A stretch of DNA of 64,000 nt, taken from positions 3,100,001-3,164,000 of the forward strand of contig NZ_CP117879.1 in the NCBI RefSeq assembly GCF_028736155.1, in the 5' to 3' direction. The first letter of the stretch is position 1, and every line of letters starts with the position of its first letter. A model generated the notes under the pieces. The model ran no database searches and had not been told where the DNA came from. It saw only the letters and a program-made list of their open reading frames with translations. Made by a program: the position numbers and the translations under genes. This DNA is from Flavobacterium sp. KACC 22763. Lineage in GTDB: Bacteria; Bacteroidota; Bacteroidia; Flavobacteriales; Flavobacteriaceae. Of the stretch, positions 26,532-35,142 are shown piece by piece.

Positions 26532-26688
26532 CAATTCAATAGCGTCCAGCTTTAGCTGGATGAAAACATAAACACAATAAAAAGGGCTTTAGCCAAACCT
26601 ACAAAGTTTGGCTAAAGCCCTTTCTTATTCAAATCATGTTCCCCTAGCTAAAGCTAGGGGCTATTCAAAAAAACTTTGCCACTCTACT

Positions 26689-26704
26689 CCCGATAGCTAT
26701 CGGG
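26689..26704. repeat. CCCGATAGCTATCGGG palindrome (copy 1)
   Basis: A perfect 16-base palindrome in non-coding DNA downstream of the GH3 gene. The same 16 bases, preceded by ACT, recur at 32639-32654. Confidence 0.8.
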
Positions 26705-26766
26705 ATTGCAAGATTAAAAAACTTTGAACCTTTGTTACTCTTGTCCCTTTGCACCTCAAAAAAAAC

Positions 26767-29061
26767 TTACTCTTTTATCTCAAAACCACTTTGCAAACCT
26801 TTATCAGAGCTTCCTCCAACCATGATTTTAAAAGTTCCAGGTTCTACTAAATAAGTTCCTTCATTATCATAAAAGCCAAGTTCCTTATCAGTTAAAGCAA
26901 AGTTTACTGTTTTCGTTTCACCTTTTTTCAGGTTTACCAATTCAAAACCTTTCAATTCTTTTATTGGACGAACGATACTTGCAAATTCATCATGAATATA
27001 CAATTGCACTACTTCTTTTCCGTCGTAATTTCCAGAATTGGTAACCTCAACGCTAACTTGAACCTTTTCACCTTTTGCGAAAGCCGTTTTATTTAATTTC
27101 AAGTTTTTATAATCGAAAGTTGTGTAGCTCAACCCAAAACCGAACGGGAACTGAGGTGTTTTCTCCACATCCATATAATGCGACCAGAAAACATTTTTAT
27201 CACTGTCAATTGGTCTTCCTGTACTGTATTTGTTGTAATAAATTGGTACCTGACCTACATTTCTAGGAAATGACATTGGCAATTTTCCACTCGGATTATA
27301 ATCGCCATATAAAACCTGAGCAATTGCATTTCCTGCCTGAGTTCCTAAATGCCAAGCCTCTACAATTGCCGGAACATTTTCTGCTGCCCACGGAATACTC
27401 AACGGACGACCATTATTTAAAACCAAAACTACATTTGGATTTACTTTGTAAATTTCTTCTAACAATTCTTGTTGCAAACCTGGCAAATTCAAATCAGTTC
27501 TACTTCTTCCTTCACCGCTTTGAAAACCATATTCACCTAAAACCATTACTACAACATCTGCATTTTTTGCAGCTGTTTTTGCTGCTTCAAACCCGTTTTT
27601 GTCTGTCGTATTAAAAACTGTTTCAGTCAAGAAAGTTGCTTTTTGCTTTAATAAATCAACTCCTTTTTCAAAAACCAATTGATTGTCTTTATATTGCTGC
27701 ATTCCTTCTAAAACCGAAACTGCCGTATCATCAGAAGCCGCAATTCTCCAGCTTCCCAACGGACTGTTTTTATCATTGGCTAAAGCACCAATTAAAGCGA
27801 TTTTCTGCCCAGATTTCTTTAGCGGAAGCAAACTCTTTTCATTTTTCAAAAGAACAATTGACTTTTTCGCCATATCCAAAACGCCATCGTTGTTAGCTTT
27901 ACTTCCAACCACTTCTTTTTCGCGTTTTTCATCACAATATCTGTACGGATCATCAAATAATCCTAACTCAAATTTCACTCTTAAAATTCTGCGAACCGCA
28001 TCATCAACCAAGGATTCTTTTACTTTTCCAGATTTTACCAAATCAACCAGTTTTGCCACATACAAATACGATTCCATATCCATATCAGAACCTGCAATCA
28101 CCGCTTTTGCCGTTGCATCGGCTTCGTCTTTTGCATAACCGTGCGCGATCATTTCACGAATCGAAGCATAATCTGAAATCACAAATCCGTCAAACTTCCA
28201 TTTCCCTTTTAAAATATCGCGCTGCAAAAAGGCATTTCCAGTCGCAGGAACACCATTCAAAGTATTAAATGAATTCATAAACGTACGAACTCCAGCGTCA
28301 ACCGTTGCTTCAAAAGGAGGCAAAACCGAATTATACAATTTCGAATTACTGATATCTACAATATTATATTCTAATCCCGCTTCAACATAACCATAAGCGG
28401 CAAAGTGTTTCGCGCAAGCCGCGATCGTATTTACTTTAGCTAAATCAGCAATGGTTTCTCCTTGAAAACCTTTCACTCTCGCATAACCTATTTTACTTCC
28501 CAAGTATGGATCTTCTCCCGCACCTTCCATCACACGTCCCCAACGCGCATCATTTGCCACATCAACATTAGGTCCAAAAGTCCAATTAATTCCGGATGCT
28601 GAAGCTTCATCTGCCGCAATTGCCGCCGATTTCTTAATCGCTTCCAAGTCCCAACTTGCCGCTTCTGCCAACGGAATCGGACTTAACGTTTTATAACCAT
28701 GAATTACGTCAAAACCAATAATTAACGGAATTCCTAATCGTGTTTCTTCAACCGCAATTTTCTGCACCGCACGAACTTCTTTTACGCCGCGAACCGTAAG
28801 CATCGAACCGACCAATCCTTTTCTTAAATGTTCATATTTTAATTCGGCTGTTCCGCCTTTTGGTGCTGGTCCCGTAACATCCCAAAAACCATTGTACTGG
28901 TTCATTTGCCCTACTTTCTCCTCCAAAGTCATCATTGGCAAAAGCAAATCAATTCTTTGCTCTATCGTTTTGTTTTTATCCAGATATGTTTTTTTCTGTG
29001 CATTCATATTTCCAACAGTAAACAGGGAAAAAATCCCAATGGTTATTATTTTATTTTTCAT
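26767..29061 (-). CDS. bglX: Periplasmic beta-glucosidase, GH3 (BglX-like)
   Basis: A retaining exo-beta-glycosidase with a signal peptide (FSLFTVGNMNA). The (beta/alpha)8 domain carries IGFDVIHGYKT and the RWGRVMEGAGEDPYL block; the nucleophile Asp is in GFVISDYASIREM (about residue 296). Next come the alpha/beta sandwich with VLGEYGFQSGEGRSRTDLNL and the fibronectin III-like C-terminus with FPFGFGLSYTTFDY and VVQLYIHD. The full 764 residues match BglX in length. It could remove terminal glucose (or mannose) from glucomannan oligosaccharides, since the PUL has no GH2 or GH5 exo-mannosidase (inference). Two esterase genes lie upstream on the same strand, but a repeat region separates them. 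Confidence 0.94.
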   Translation of the reverse strand: MKNKIITIGIFSLFTVGNMNAQKKTYLDKNKTIEQRIDLLLPMMTLEEKVGQMNQYNGFWDVTGPAPKGGTAELKYEHLRKGLVGSMLTVRGVKEVRAVQKIAVEETRLGIPLIIGFDVIHGYKTLSPIPLAEAASWDLEAIKKSAAIAADEASASGINWTFGPNVDVANDARWGRVMEGAGEDPYLGSKIGYARVKGFQGETIADLAKVNTIAACAKHFAAYGYVEAGLEYNIVDISNSKLYNSVLPPFEATVDAGVRTFMNSFNTLNGVPATGNAFLQRDILKGKWKFDGFVISDYASIREMIAHGYAKDEADATAKAVIAGSDMDMESYLYVAKLVDLVKSGKVKESLVDDAVRRILRVKFELGLFDDPYRYCDEKREKEVVGSKANNDGVLDMAKKSIVLLKNEKSLLPLKKSGQKIALIGALANDKNSPLGSWRIAASDDTAVSVLEGMQQYKDNQLVFEKGVDLLKQKATFLTETVFNTTDKNGFEAAKTAAKNADVVVMVLGEYGFQSGEGRSRTDLNLPGLQQELLEEIYKVNPNVVLVLNNGRPLSIPWAAENVPAIVEAWHLGTQAGNAIAQVLYGDYNPSGKLPMSFPRNVGQVPIYYNKYSTGRPIDSDKNVFWSHYMDVEKTPQFPFGFGLSYTTFDYKNLKLNKTAFAKGEKVQVSVEVTNSGNYDGKEVVQLYIHDEFASIVRPIKELKGFELVNLKKGETKTVNFALTDKELGFYDNEGTYLVEPGTFKIMVGGSSDKGLQSGFEIKE

Positions 29062-29091
29062 ATGTGGTTTAGTTAGTTTTTTTTTTAGTTG

Positions 29092-29385
29092 CTAAGGTTC
29101 TAAGATGCTGAGATCCTAAGTTTCTTTTTTTGGGCGTGCCCCTCCGGGTCGGGCTATTCATTACAAGTCCTCGCACTTCCTTCGTCAGGCTCCGGGCTTT
29201 CCACTGCTATCCCTCACGCGAACGCTTTCAAAAGAACTTTTTGGCTTTTGTTTTTCAACACATCGTTTTGTCATTTCGACTGAAAGGAGAAATCTTCGCA
29301 AGTAGCTCGACAAAGTTTGGCGACTCTCTGTACGGGGCTTCGACTTCGCTCAGCCTGACAAAAATTGCGAAAAGACTTAAAATCT
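29092..29385. repeat. Composite of three dispersed-repeat modules between the GH3 and esterase genes
   Basis: First, 29092-29121 holds AAGGTTCTAAGATGCTGAGA, related to the element at 56215. Second, a GC-rich block (about 29131-29220: GGGCGTGCCCCTCCGGGTCG to TGCTATCCCTCACGCG). Third, about 29270-29372, a block from TTTGTCATTTCGACTGAAAG to GCTTCGACTTCGCTCAGCCT, whose ends TTTGTCA / TGACAAA are inverted. The GC content differs sharply from the flanking genes. The 85-codon frame across it is not a gene. Confidence 0.75.
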
Positions 29386-29414
29386 AAAATCTTGCTTCTT
29401 TCTTCTTTAAACAC

Positions 29415-30794
29415 TCACTCAGAAACAAAACAAGAAGCAGGCAGATTCGCTTTATTAAACAAATCTGACTGAATCGTATTTCCCCATGCAAATCTCACTT
29501 TTGCTGGAGAAGCCACCTTTTTGCTTGTTAAAACCACTTCGTTATTTTCAATTGAAGGCTCTGCAGGATAGAAAATTCCGTCTATTCCTGCAACTTCAAA
29601 CTGATTCGATTTTTTGTCTTTAAAGTGTAATCCGTCTGCGTAGTCAAAAGAAACGGTTACTTTATTTTTATCAATTTTAATGGATTTAAAGAGCGGTCCA
29701 TTAACTAAATTCGTGTTGACTTTATAAGTTTCAGCTAAAGCTAAATTTGCTAGACGAATTCCAACCGATTTTTTATTTTTTGGATGAATATCAATTGTAT
29801 CCGAAATATCACTGATTACGACCATTCCCGTTTTTGAAACTTCTTTCAACAGTTTTCTCTGAGAATCTCTAACCGTTACATTTGAAAAATTATTCTTTCC
29901 TGTCTTAAACGGCGCAATTTGAACATAATAAAAAGGAAATTCATCTTTCCATTCCTTTCTCCATGAAGTAATTAAAGCGCCCAGAGTTTTATCATAAACC
30001 AAAGAACCCACATTCGATTCTCCTTGATACCAAAGCGTTCCTGCAATTTTAAATCCGACGATTGGGTAAATCATGGCGTTGTAAGCGCGCCCGGGTTGTC
30101 TTGGTCCGTATTCTTGTTCGTTCAATTTTTTAGCATTTTCTAGTAAAACAGGATCGTTATTTACAACTTCTGATGGCATCCAGATTTCAGCAGGAGTTCC
30201 GCCCCAGTTGGAAGAAATTAAGCCGATTGGAATATTTTTTAAATCTTCGCGAAGGCGTTTCGCAAAAAAATAACCAACACCGCTAAAATATTTCATGGTT
30301 TCAGGAGTCGATTCAGTCCAATTTCCCAGCAAATTATTCTGCGGATTTTCTGCAGTCAATTTCGGAACCGTAAAAAATCGAATATTAGGATTTGTAGCAT
30401 TTTTCATTTCTTCTTCACCATCGTCAATTCCCCAGCTTACCGACATTTCCATGTTAGATTGTCCAGAACAAAGCCAAACTTCTCCAATCAAAATATTCTT
30501 TAAAACCACTTCATTATAACCTTTTATAGAAATGGTAAAAGGCCCTCCAGCTTCAGGAGTTTTAATCGTCAATTCCCATTTTGCCTGATTATTGGCAACG
30601 GTTTTATATTCCGTATTATTCCAACTCGAAATTAATTTGATTTCTTCTTTTGGATTGGCCCAACCCCAAATTTTCACTTCAGAATTGCGCTGTAAAACCA
30701 TATTATCACCAAAAATATTCGGAAGCGAGACGTTTGCCATCATAGTACTGGAAATCAATAGAAAGAAAACAAACTTAAAAATATTATTTTTCAT
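29415..30794 (-). CDS. Sialate O-acetylesterase-like SGNH esterase
   Basis: A secreted acetylesterase of 459 residues (signal peptide ending STMMANVSLP). The SGNH/DUF303 nucleophile lies in WLCSGQSNMEMSV and the second block is GTLWYQGESNVGS; the distal catalytic Asp/His pair is in the ISDTIDIHPKNK segment. Short Ig-like domains flank the catalytic part, as in bacterial SIAE homologues. Since no sialic-acid genes are nearby, and a CE2-like esterase gene overlaps, the more likely role is to deacetylate plant glycans such as acetylated mannan or xylan (inference). Its start overlaps the 3' end of the upstream esterase gene by 11 bases, so they are translationally coupled. Confidence 0.9.
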   Translation of the reverse strand: MKNNIFKFVFFLLISSTMMANVSLPNIFGDNMVLQRNSEVKIWGWANPKEEIKLISSWNNTEYKTVANNQAKWELTIKTPEAGGPFTISIKGYNEVVLKNILIGEVWLCSGQSNMEMSVSWGIDDGEEEMKNATNPNIRFFTVPKLTAENPQNNLLGNWTESTPETMKYFSGVGYFFAKRLREDLKNIPIGLISSNWGGTPAEIWMPSEVVNNDPVLLENAKKLNEQEYGPRQPGRAYNAMIYPIVGFKIAGTLWYQGESNVGSLVYDKTLGALITSWRKEWKDEFPFYYVQIAPFKTGKNNFSNVTVRDSQRKLLKEVSKTGMVVISDISDTIDIHPKNKKSVGIRLANLALAETYKVNTNLVNGPLFKSIKIDKNKVTVSFDYADGLHFKDKKSNQFEVAGIDGIFYPAEPSIENNEVVLTSKKVASPAKVRFAWGNTIQSDLFNKANLPASCFVSE

Positions 30795-31878
30795 TTAGCA
30801 ACTTCTTTAAAAATGGACCATATTCTTCTGCCAAAACCTTATGATCTGCTACGTCTGGATGTCCCGTACATCCATTTGGAGTCATTGGTTTGAACTTGAA
30901 AATTTGAATTGGTTTGTGCGCTTTGTCATTCGCGAAAGCATTTTTAACTTTATTCAAACATTCTTCAAAAACTACTGCCCTTTCTCCGCCAACCATTGGG
31001 CTGTTTGTAATTACAATTTGCACGTTCGGATTGTGTTCGTATAACATCTTTATAAAATTGATGTAATTCGAAACATACTTTTCAGGATTAAACGGAAGAC
31101 GTTCTTTTTTACCATCTCCACCAGAGAAATCATTTGTTCCTAAAGCAATACTGATAATATCTGGCTGAAAAGTGAAATCATATTTAGGCTTTGAAGCATC
31201 TTTCGTTAGATATAAATTAGGATAAACATCTGGCATTATCGCTTCGTCTTTATGCTCATCGTTCCAGTTTCTGTACATTCCAATTCCCGAAACACAACTC
31301 ATTAAATAATCAACACCAATTGTTCTTGAAAGTGTTGGTCCATATGCATAATAGCCATTATGATGATCCATATATTCTCCTTTATCACAAGGAACATCTG
31401 ACGGATCGCTCGCTGCACCGCACGTAATAGAATCACCAATAAATTCTATTTTCTTTCTCTTTTGAAACGAAATCGGAACCAGTTTTGCTGTTGTTCCAAC
31501 AAACAAAATATTACCGCTTTGAGCTTCTGTATTTTTATAAATCTCTAATCTGTGCTTTTTTATATTTTCGGTAACTTTTATTGGAAATGACTGGATTGCT
31601 CCTTTTTCAATTCTAATTTTCCCAATATACTTATCGTCCAAAACCAATTGGACATAATTATGATGGTCCTCAACGCTTTGTAGTGAAATCGAACATTCAT
31701 TTCCAGTAAAATTAAAAGCAACTGAAGAAGCTGTTCCAATTAAAATAACCTGATCGTTTTGAAGTTTGTCAACTCTACCTTGATATAAGAAGGTTTTATT
31801 TGAATTTAGCGTTTGCGAAGTGGAAACGGCCGAAATCAGCAAAAACGAAATTAAAATAGCTATTTTTTTTGGAAACAT
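30784..31878 (-). CDS. CE2-like SGNH/GDSL acetylesterase
   Basis: The 364-residue secreted protein has a signal peptide (ending SAVSTSQ), an N-terminal jelly-roll domain (about 30-135: FLYQGRVDKLQNDQVILIGT, FNFTGNECSISL) and a C-terminal SGNH hydrolase domain. The nucleophile Ser is in IEFIGDSITCGAA, the Asn block is SIALGTNDFSGG and the His is in TGHPDVADH. This two-domain order is that of carbohydrate esterase family 2, which removes acetyl groups from xylo- and mannooligosaccharides. It is the first gene of a two-gene operon with the sialate-esterase-like gene. Confidence 0.9.
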   Translation of the reverse strand: MFPKKIAILISFLLISAVSTSQTLNSNKTFLYQGRVDKLQNDQVILIGTASSVAFNFTGNECSISLQSVEDHHNYVQLVLDDKYIGKIRIEKGAIQSFPIKVTENIKKHRLEIYKNTEAQSGNILFVGTTAKLVPISFQKRKKIEFIGDSITCGAASDPSDVPCDKGEYMDHHNGYYAYGPTLSRTIGVDYLMSCVSGIGMYRNWNDEHKDEAIMPDVYPNLYLTKDASKPKYDFTFQPDIISIALGTNDFSGGDGKKERLPFNPEKYVSNYINFIKMLYEHNPNVQIVITNSPMVGGERAVVFEECLNKVKNAFANDKAHKPIQIFKFKPMTPNGCTGHPDVADHKVLAEEYGPFLKKLLNEK

Positions 31879-32047
31879 AATTTATTTGTTAAAATCTAAA
31901 TACGATTCACAAATATATTGGAAAGAGATTATCTAAAAAGATACTAAAATGTCAAAAAGTAATAAAAAAACACCACACAAACCCATCATTCGGGCAATTA
32001 CATGTGTTAATTCTTACATTTATAAAAAAGAACTTACAATTTAGATT

Positions 32048-32055
32048 TATCTTTG
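32048..32055 (+). promoter_or_regulatory. Candidate -7 box (TATCTTTG) for the NlpC/P60 gene
   Basis: TATCTTTG matches TANNTTTG and lies 30 bases before the ATG at 32085. It supports that ATG against the upstream in-frame TTG at 32004. Confidence 0.55.
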
Positions 32056-32084
32056 TCGTTTTATACTTTTACAATCCGTCAAAA

Positions 32085-32588
32085 ATGAAAGCCCTGACCT
32101 TTATTTCTCTATTGTTTTTTATCACTCTTTCTTCTTTCAATTTAAAAAAGGAAAAAAAACAAAATCAAAACAATCCAACTCAAACCGAAATCAATCGTGA
32201 TTCTATTATTACTTACGCCAAACAATACTTAGGGACTCCTTATGTATACGCCAGCAGTAATCCGAAAAAAGGATTTGACTGTTCAGGTTTTGTGTGTTAT
32301 GTTTTTAAAAATTTTGGAATGACACTTCCAAGAAGTTCCAGCGGTTACAAAAATTTAGGCAAAGCTCTAAAACCAGAAGAATTTAAAGTGGGTGACGTTT
32401 TAGTTTTCTACGGATATAAAAACAGAAATGTTGTTGGTCACGTTGGTATAATTTGCGAAGCCAACGGAATGCAGTCAAAATTTATTCATGCTTCATCTGG
32501 AAAAGCGCAACAGGTAACTATAACAGCACTTGATACAGAACATTACACCAAGCGCTTTTATAAATGTGTTGATGTTTTAGCGAAATAG
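32085..32588 (+). CDS. Secreted NlpC/P60 peptidoglycan endopeptidase
   Basis: A cysteine peptidase (C40) that should cut peptide stems in the cell wall. ATG at 32085 gives MKALTFISLLFFITLSSFNL as signal sequence; a longer frame from TTG 32004 contains the promoter box and is rejected. The single catalytic domain has Cys65 in GFDCSGFVCYVF, His in VVGHVGIICE (about 119) and the third polar residue His in FIHASSGK (about 135). Length 167 is that of a stand-alone NlpC/P60 domain with no SH3 or LysM module. It is transcribed divergently from the esterase operon. Confidence 0.92.
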   Translation: MKALTFISLLFFITLSSFNLKKEKKQNQNNPTQTEINRDSIITYAKQYLGTPYVYASSNPKKGFDCSGFVCYVFKNFGMTLPRSSSGYKNLGKALKPEEFKVGDVLVFYGYKNRNVVGHVGIICEANGMQSKFIHASSGKAQQVTITALDTEHYTKRFYKCVDVLAK

Positions 32589-32597
32589 TTTTTTTCG

Positions 32598-32806
32598 CCA
32601 CTAATTACACGAATTTCCGCGAATTATTTTTTGCGACTCCCGATAGCTATCGGGATAAAAGGATTATAAAGATTATAAAAAATCTGTGCTAATCTTTTTA
32701 ATCTGTGGCTTTCATTTTTTCGCCACGAATTACACTAATTTTCACTAATTTTTTATTCGCAATACTATAATTTAATTCGTGATAATTCGTGCAATTCGTG
32801 GCAACC
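32598..32806. repeat. Intergenic repeat block with CGCCACGAATTACAC ends and a CCCGATAGCTATCGGG palindrome
   Basis: The left end CGCCACTAATTACACGAATT and the right end (in reverse) TGCCACGAATTGCACGAATT match at 17 of 20 bases, and a third copy CGCCACGAATTACACTAATT lies inside near 32720. The 16-base palindrome at 32639-32654 is inserted among them. It fills the gap between convergent genes. Confidence 0.75.
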
Positions 32807-32814
32807 TTAAACTT

Positions 32815-34392
32815 TTATTCTTCTGTCAATAGTTTGATCATACTTTCATCTCTTCCATAAATATCTTTATAGAAATTTAAATTACCTTGTCGATCTACCC
32901 AAGCGGTAAAATATCCGATATAAACTGGGACTTTTTTCTTAAGCGTGTACCAGCTTTCTTTTCCGGCATGCATAGCTTTATCAATTCTTTCAGGATTCCA
33001 TTGCGGATCGACTTTTAATAATTCAATTGCCAATTCTCTAGGTTTTGCTACACGCACACAACCGTGGCTAAAAGCTCGGCTTTCTCTTTCAAACAAACTT
33101 TTTGATGGCGTATCATGAAGATAAATATTGCTTGAATTTGGAAATAAAAACTTAACCAAACCAAGTGAATTATTTTTCCCAGGAAGCTGACGAACGGCTC
33201 CATTATTCCACTCTAGATTTTTCTTTTGCAAATAGTTTTTATCTCTAGCCATTCCAGGTTTTATCTCCGATTTGATGATACTCGGCGGCACATTCCAATA
33301 CGGACTGAAAACAATATTGCTCATCATTCCGCTAAAAATAACGGTTTTCGTCATTGCTCTTCCTACAACAACCGGTGATATAAAAGCAATTTTACCATCT
33401 TCGACTATATACAATCTAAACTCAGGAATATTGACTTCTATATACTTCTGCCCTTTTTCTAATTCTGGATCAATCCATCGGCAACGCTCCATATTGACAA
33501 TAATGGTTTTGATACGTTCTGAAACTGGAATATTTAAGTCTTCAATATGTTCTTTAAGAATAGTGTTTTTTGCGGTGTACCCGTGACGCAACTCGTAGTT
33601 TTTCATTGCTTTTATCAAAACTGTGTCGCAAACTGCACTTTTGGTGTCTTCTTTTAGATCCTTAGTTATAAAAAGTCTTTCTCTAATTTGAGCAATAATA
33701 GTAGACGAATCACCAACTTTTAGGCTTTTATAATCTTCGCCAACTTCTATAGTTTTCCATCCGCCGTTTTTCTCGATTTCTCTATATTCTTTAAGCGCAT
33801 CACGAAGTTTGTAATATTGGCTGAACATTTTTCTTTTCTTATCATCCAGAATGGTTGATTTTTTAAAGATCGAATCTGAAAGCTCTTGGTAATTCAGTTT
33901 TTTGCGAGGTAAAAGCCATTCTAAAGAAACTACTGTTTTTTCGTCAAAGCCACCCACTTTTTCACCATAATAGTAATATAAATTAGAAAGCAGTAAATCG
34001 GTATCTTCTTTTGAAAGCTTAGTATTGGCATTATTATCAAAAACAGCACTTAACTGCTCATTGTACGGATAATTGGCTTTTAATCCTTCCTGATCCAGAT
34101 TTTTATATTGATTAAAAAGTGTATTGGCAAATTCGACAATTCCTTTATTGTCCTGCCACAATTGAGTCGACTTATTTTTTTGATATAAAGCGCTTACATC
34201 ATTTTTAAATTTATCCAATTTCGGATAATTTTCGTAAAACTTAGCAATGCGAACACTGTCAATCGTAAGTTTTAATTCAGGGACTTTTTCAACCGTTTTT
34301 ATCGAGTTTTCCTCTTTTTTATCAGCTTTCGAATTACACGAAAAAACAGCGAAAAAAACAGTAGCAATAATAGGCGTATACCAGATTTTCAT
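32815..34392 (-). CDS. L,D-transpeptidase lipoprotein (YcbB/LdtD-like)
   Basis: The enzyme should form 3-3 cross-links or other L,D-bonds in peptidoglycan. The lipobox is AVFSCNSK. A long N-terminal scaffold region (about 45-290) precedes a peptidoglycan-binding-like segment (SLKVGDSSTIIAQIRERL) and the YkuD catalytic domain (about 320-480). The active site is HDTPSKSLFERESRAFSHGC with the Cys about residue 444 in SHGCVRVAKP. At 525 residues it has the size of the large YcbB-type enzymes rather than of small Ldts. It is monocistronic and convergent with the NlpC/P60 gene; both act on the cell wall. Confidence 0.93.
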   Translation of the reverse strand: MKIWYTPIIATVFFAVFSCNSKADKKEENSIKTVEKVPELKLTIDSVRIAKFYENYPKLDKFKNDVSALYQKNKSTQLWQDNKGIVEFANTLFNQYKNLDQEGLKANYPYNEQLSAVFDNNANTKLSKEDTDLLLSNLYYYYGEKVGGFDEKTVVSLEWLLPRKKLNYQELSDSIFKKSTILDDKKRKMFSQYYKLRDALKEYREIEKNGGWKTIEVGEDYKSLKVGDSSTIIAQIRERLFITKDLKEDTKSAVCDTVLIKAMKNYELRHGYTAKNTILKEHIEDLNIPVSERIKTIIVNMERCRWIDPELEKGQKYIEVNIPEFRLYIVEDGKIAFISPVVVGRAMTKTVIFSGMMSNIVFSPYWNVPPSIIKSEIKPGMARDKNYLQKKNLEWNNGAVRQLPGKNNSLGLVKFLFPNSSNIYLHDTPSKSLFERESRAFSHGCVRVAKPRELAIELLKVDPQWNPERIDKAMHAGKESWYTLKKKVPVYIGYFTAWVDRQGNLNFYKDIYGRDESMIKLLTEE

Positions 34393-34497
34393 AACTCAAA
34401 ATTTTTGATTAAAAGTAGAAAAAATTCTATTAAAACCAAGAACTCAGCAATAAATCTTAAGCCTTATTTTTTTGAAGTTTAAGTGGTTAATAAAATA

Positions 34498-34530
34498 AAA
34501 GCTCCAAACAATTTTCATGTCTGGAGCTTT
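34498..34530 (-). terminator. Terminator after the DUF1573 gene
   Basis: On the minus strand AAAGCTCCAGAC and GTTTGGAGCTTT form the stem and TTTTATTTTATT follows. It lies 31 bases downstream of the DUF1573 stop. Confidence 0.82.
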
Positions 34531-34560
34531 CGCCATATAACCAACCTATTAAAATTCTAA

Positions 34561-34977
34561 TTAAATAACAGTACCTTTTAAAGTAAGTACTTTTGGTGTT
34601 GTTTCTGCGCTAGTCGTAACAGTAACCGTTTTTGTAAAAGCGCCTTTGTTTGCAGCATTGTAAGTTGCAGTAACTTTTCCAGATTTACCAGCCTGAATTG
34701 GCTCTTTAGTATAATCGGTTGCTGTACATCCGCAAGATCCTTGCACGTTTGTAATCACTACAGCCGTTTTTCCTGTATTTTTAAATTCGTAAACAATTGC
34801 TTTTGGAGTTCCCTGCGGAATTTGCCCAACATCAATTGTTTCTGCTTTCCAAGCAATTGTAGAACCTGCAGTTGCTGAAACTTCAGTTTCTGAAACTAAA
34901 GATTGTACTGGAGCAATTGCTGAAAAAGACATTAGGCCTAAAGCCAAAGCTAACATCGAAATTTTGATCATTTTCAT
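34561..34977 (-). CDS. Secreted DUF1573 domain protein
   Basis: A 138-residue exported protein (signal peptide MIKISMLALALGLMSFSAIA after an initial MK). The mature part is one DUF1573 Ig-like domain: IDVGQIPQGTPKAIVYEFKN, then the family's hallmark GSCGCTATDY and VTATYNAANKGAFTKTVTV. Members are common in Bacteroidota envelopes; the double Cys motif may bind metal or form a disulfide, and the function is not known. It is transcribed away from the histidine kinase gene, sharing a 165-base upstream region. Confidence 0.9.
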   Translation of the reverse strand: MKMIKISMLALALGLMSFSAIAPVQSLVSETEVSATAGSTIAWKAETIDVGQIPQGTPKAIVYEFKNTGKTAVVITNVQGSCGCTATDYTKEPIQAGKSGKVTATYNAANKGAFTKTVTVTTSAETTPKVLTLKGTVI

Positions 34978-35142
34978 AACTGATATATTTAAAATGGTTT
35001 ATAGTTCATTTTTGATATTACAAAGGTAATTCAGACAAATTCAAGTCGCTGTTAACTGGTTTCAAACGTTTGTTAATGACTTGTTAACCGCCTGTTTTTA
35101 GGCCAAAATTGATTAATATTACACTCTAAAAATTCTTTATTC

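Larger units (their letters stand above)
26092..26672. repeat. Tandem array of a 227-base unit containing three hairpins
   Basis: The segment CTATTCAAAAA recurs at 26207, 26434 and 26661, a period of exactly 227 bases. Each unit holds a hairpin CCAGCTTTAGCTGG, a long hairpin of AAAGGGCTTTAGCCAAAC with its complement, and CCCCTAGCTAAAGCTAGGGG. Copies two and three read as identical over the hairpin part; the first has diverged (e.g. AGTATCC versus AGCGTCC, GGGCTGTGG versus GGGCTTTAG). The remaining 100 or so bases of the unit carry the tail of a DUF433 gene and occur twice. The array fills most of the 850-base gap before the GH3 gene. Confidence 0.9.

Noticed and set aside
26092..26672. CRISPR array
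   Set aside because: The 227-base period, the hairpins in every unit and the gene-tail content do not fit direct repeats with unique spacers.
27270..28268. Several plus-strand frames of 70-150 codons opposite the GH3 gene
   Set aside because: They are antisense to a clear full-length GH3 gene and show no domain features.
29130..29387. An 85-codon plus-strand frame
   Set aside because: It lies wholly within dispersed-repeat modules.
32004..32084. TTG-initiated extension of the NlpC/P60 gene
   Set aside because: It contains the TATCTTTG promoter box and would bury the signal peptide.
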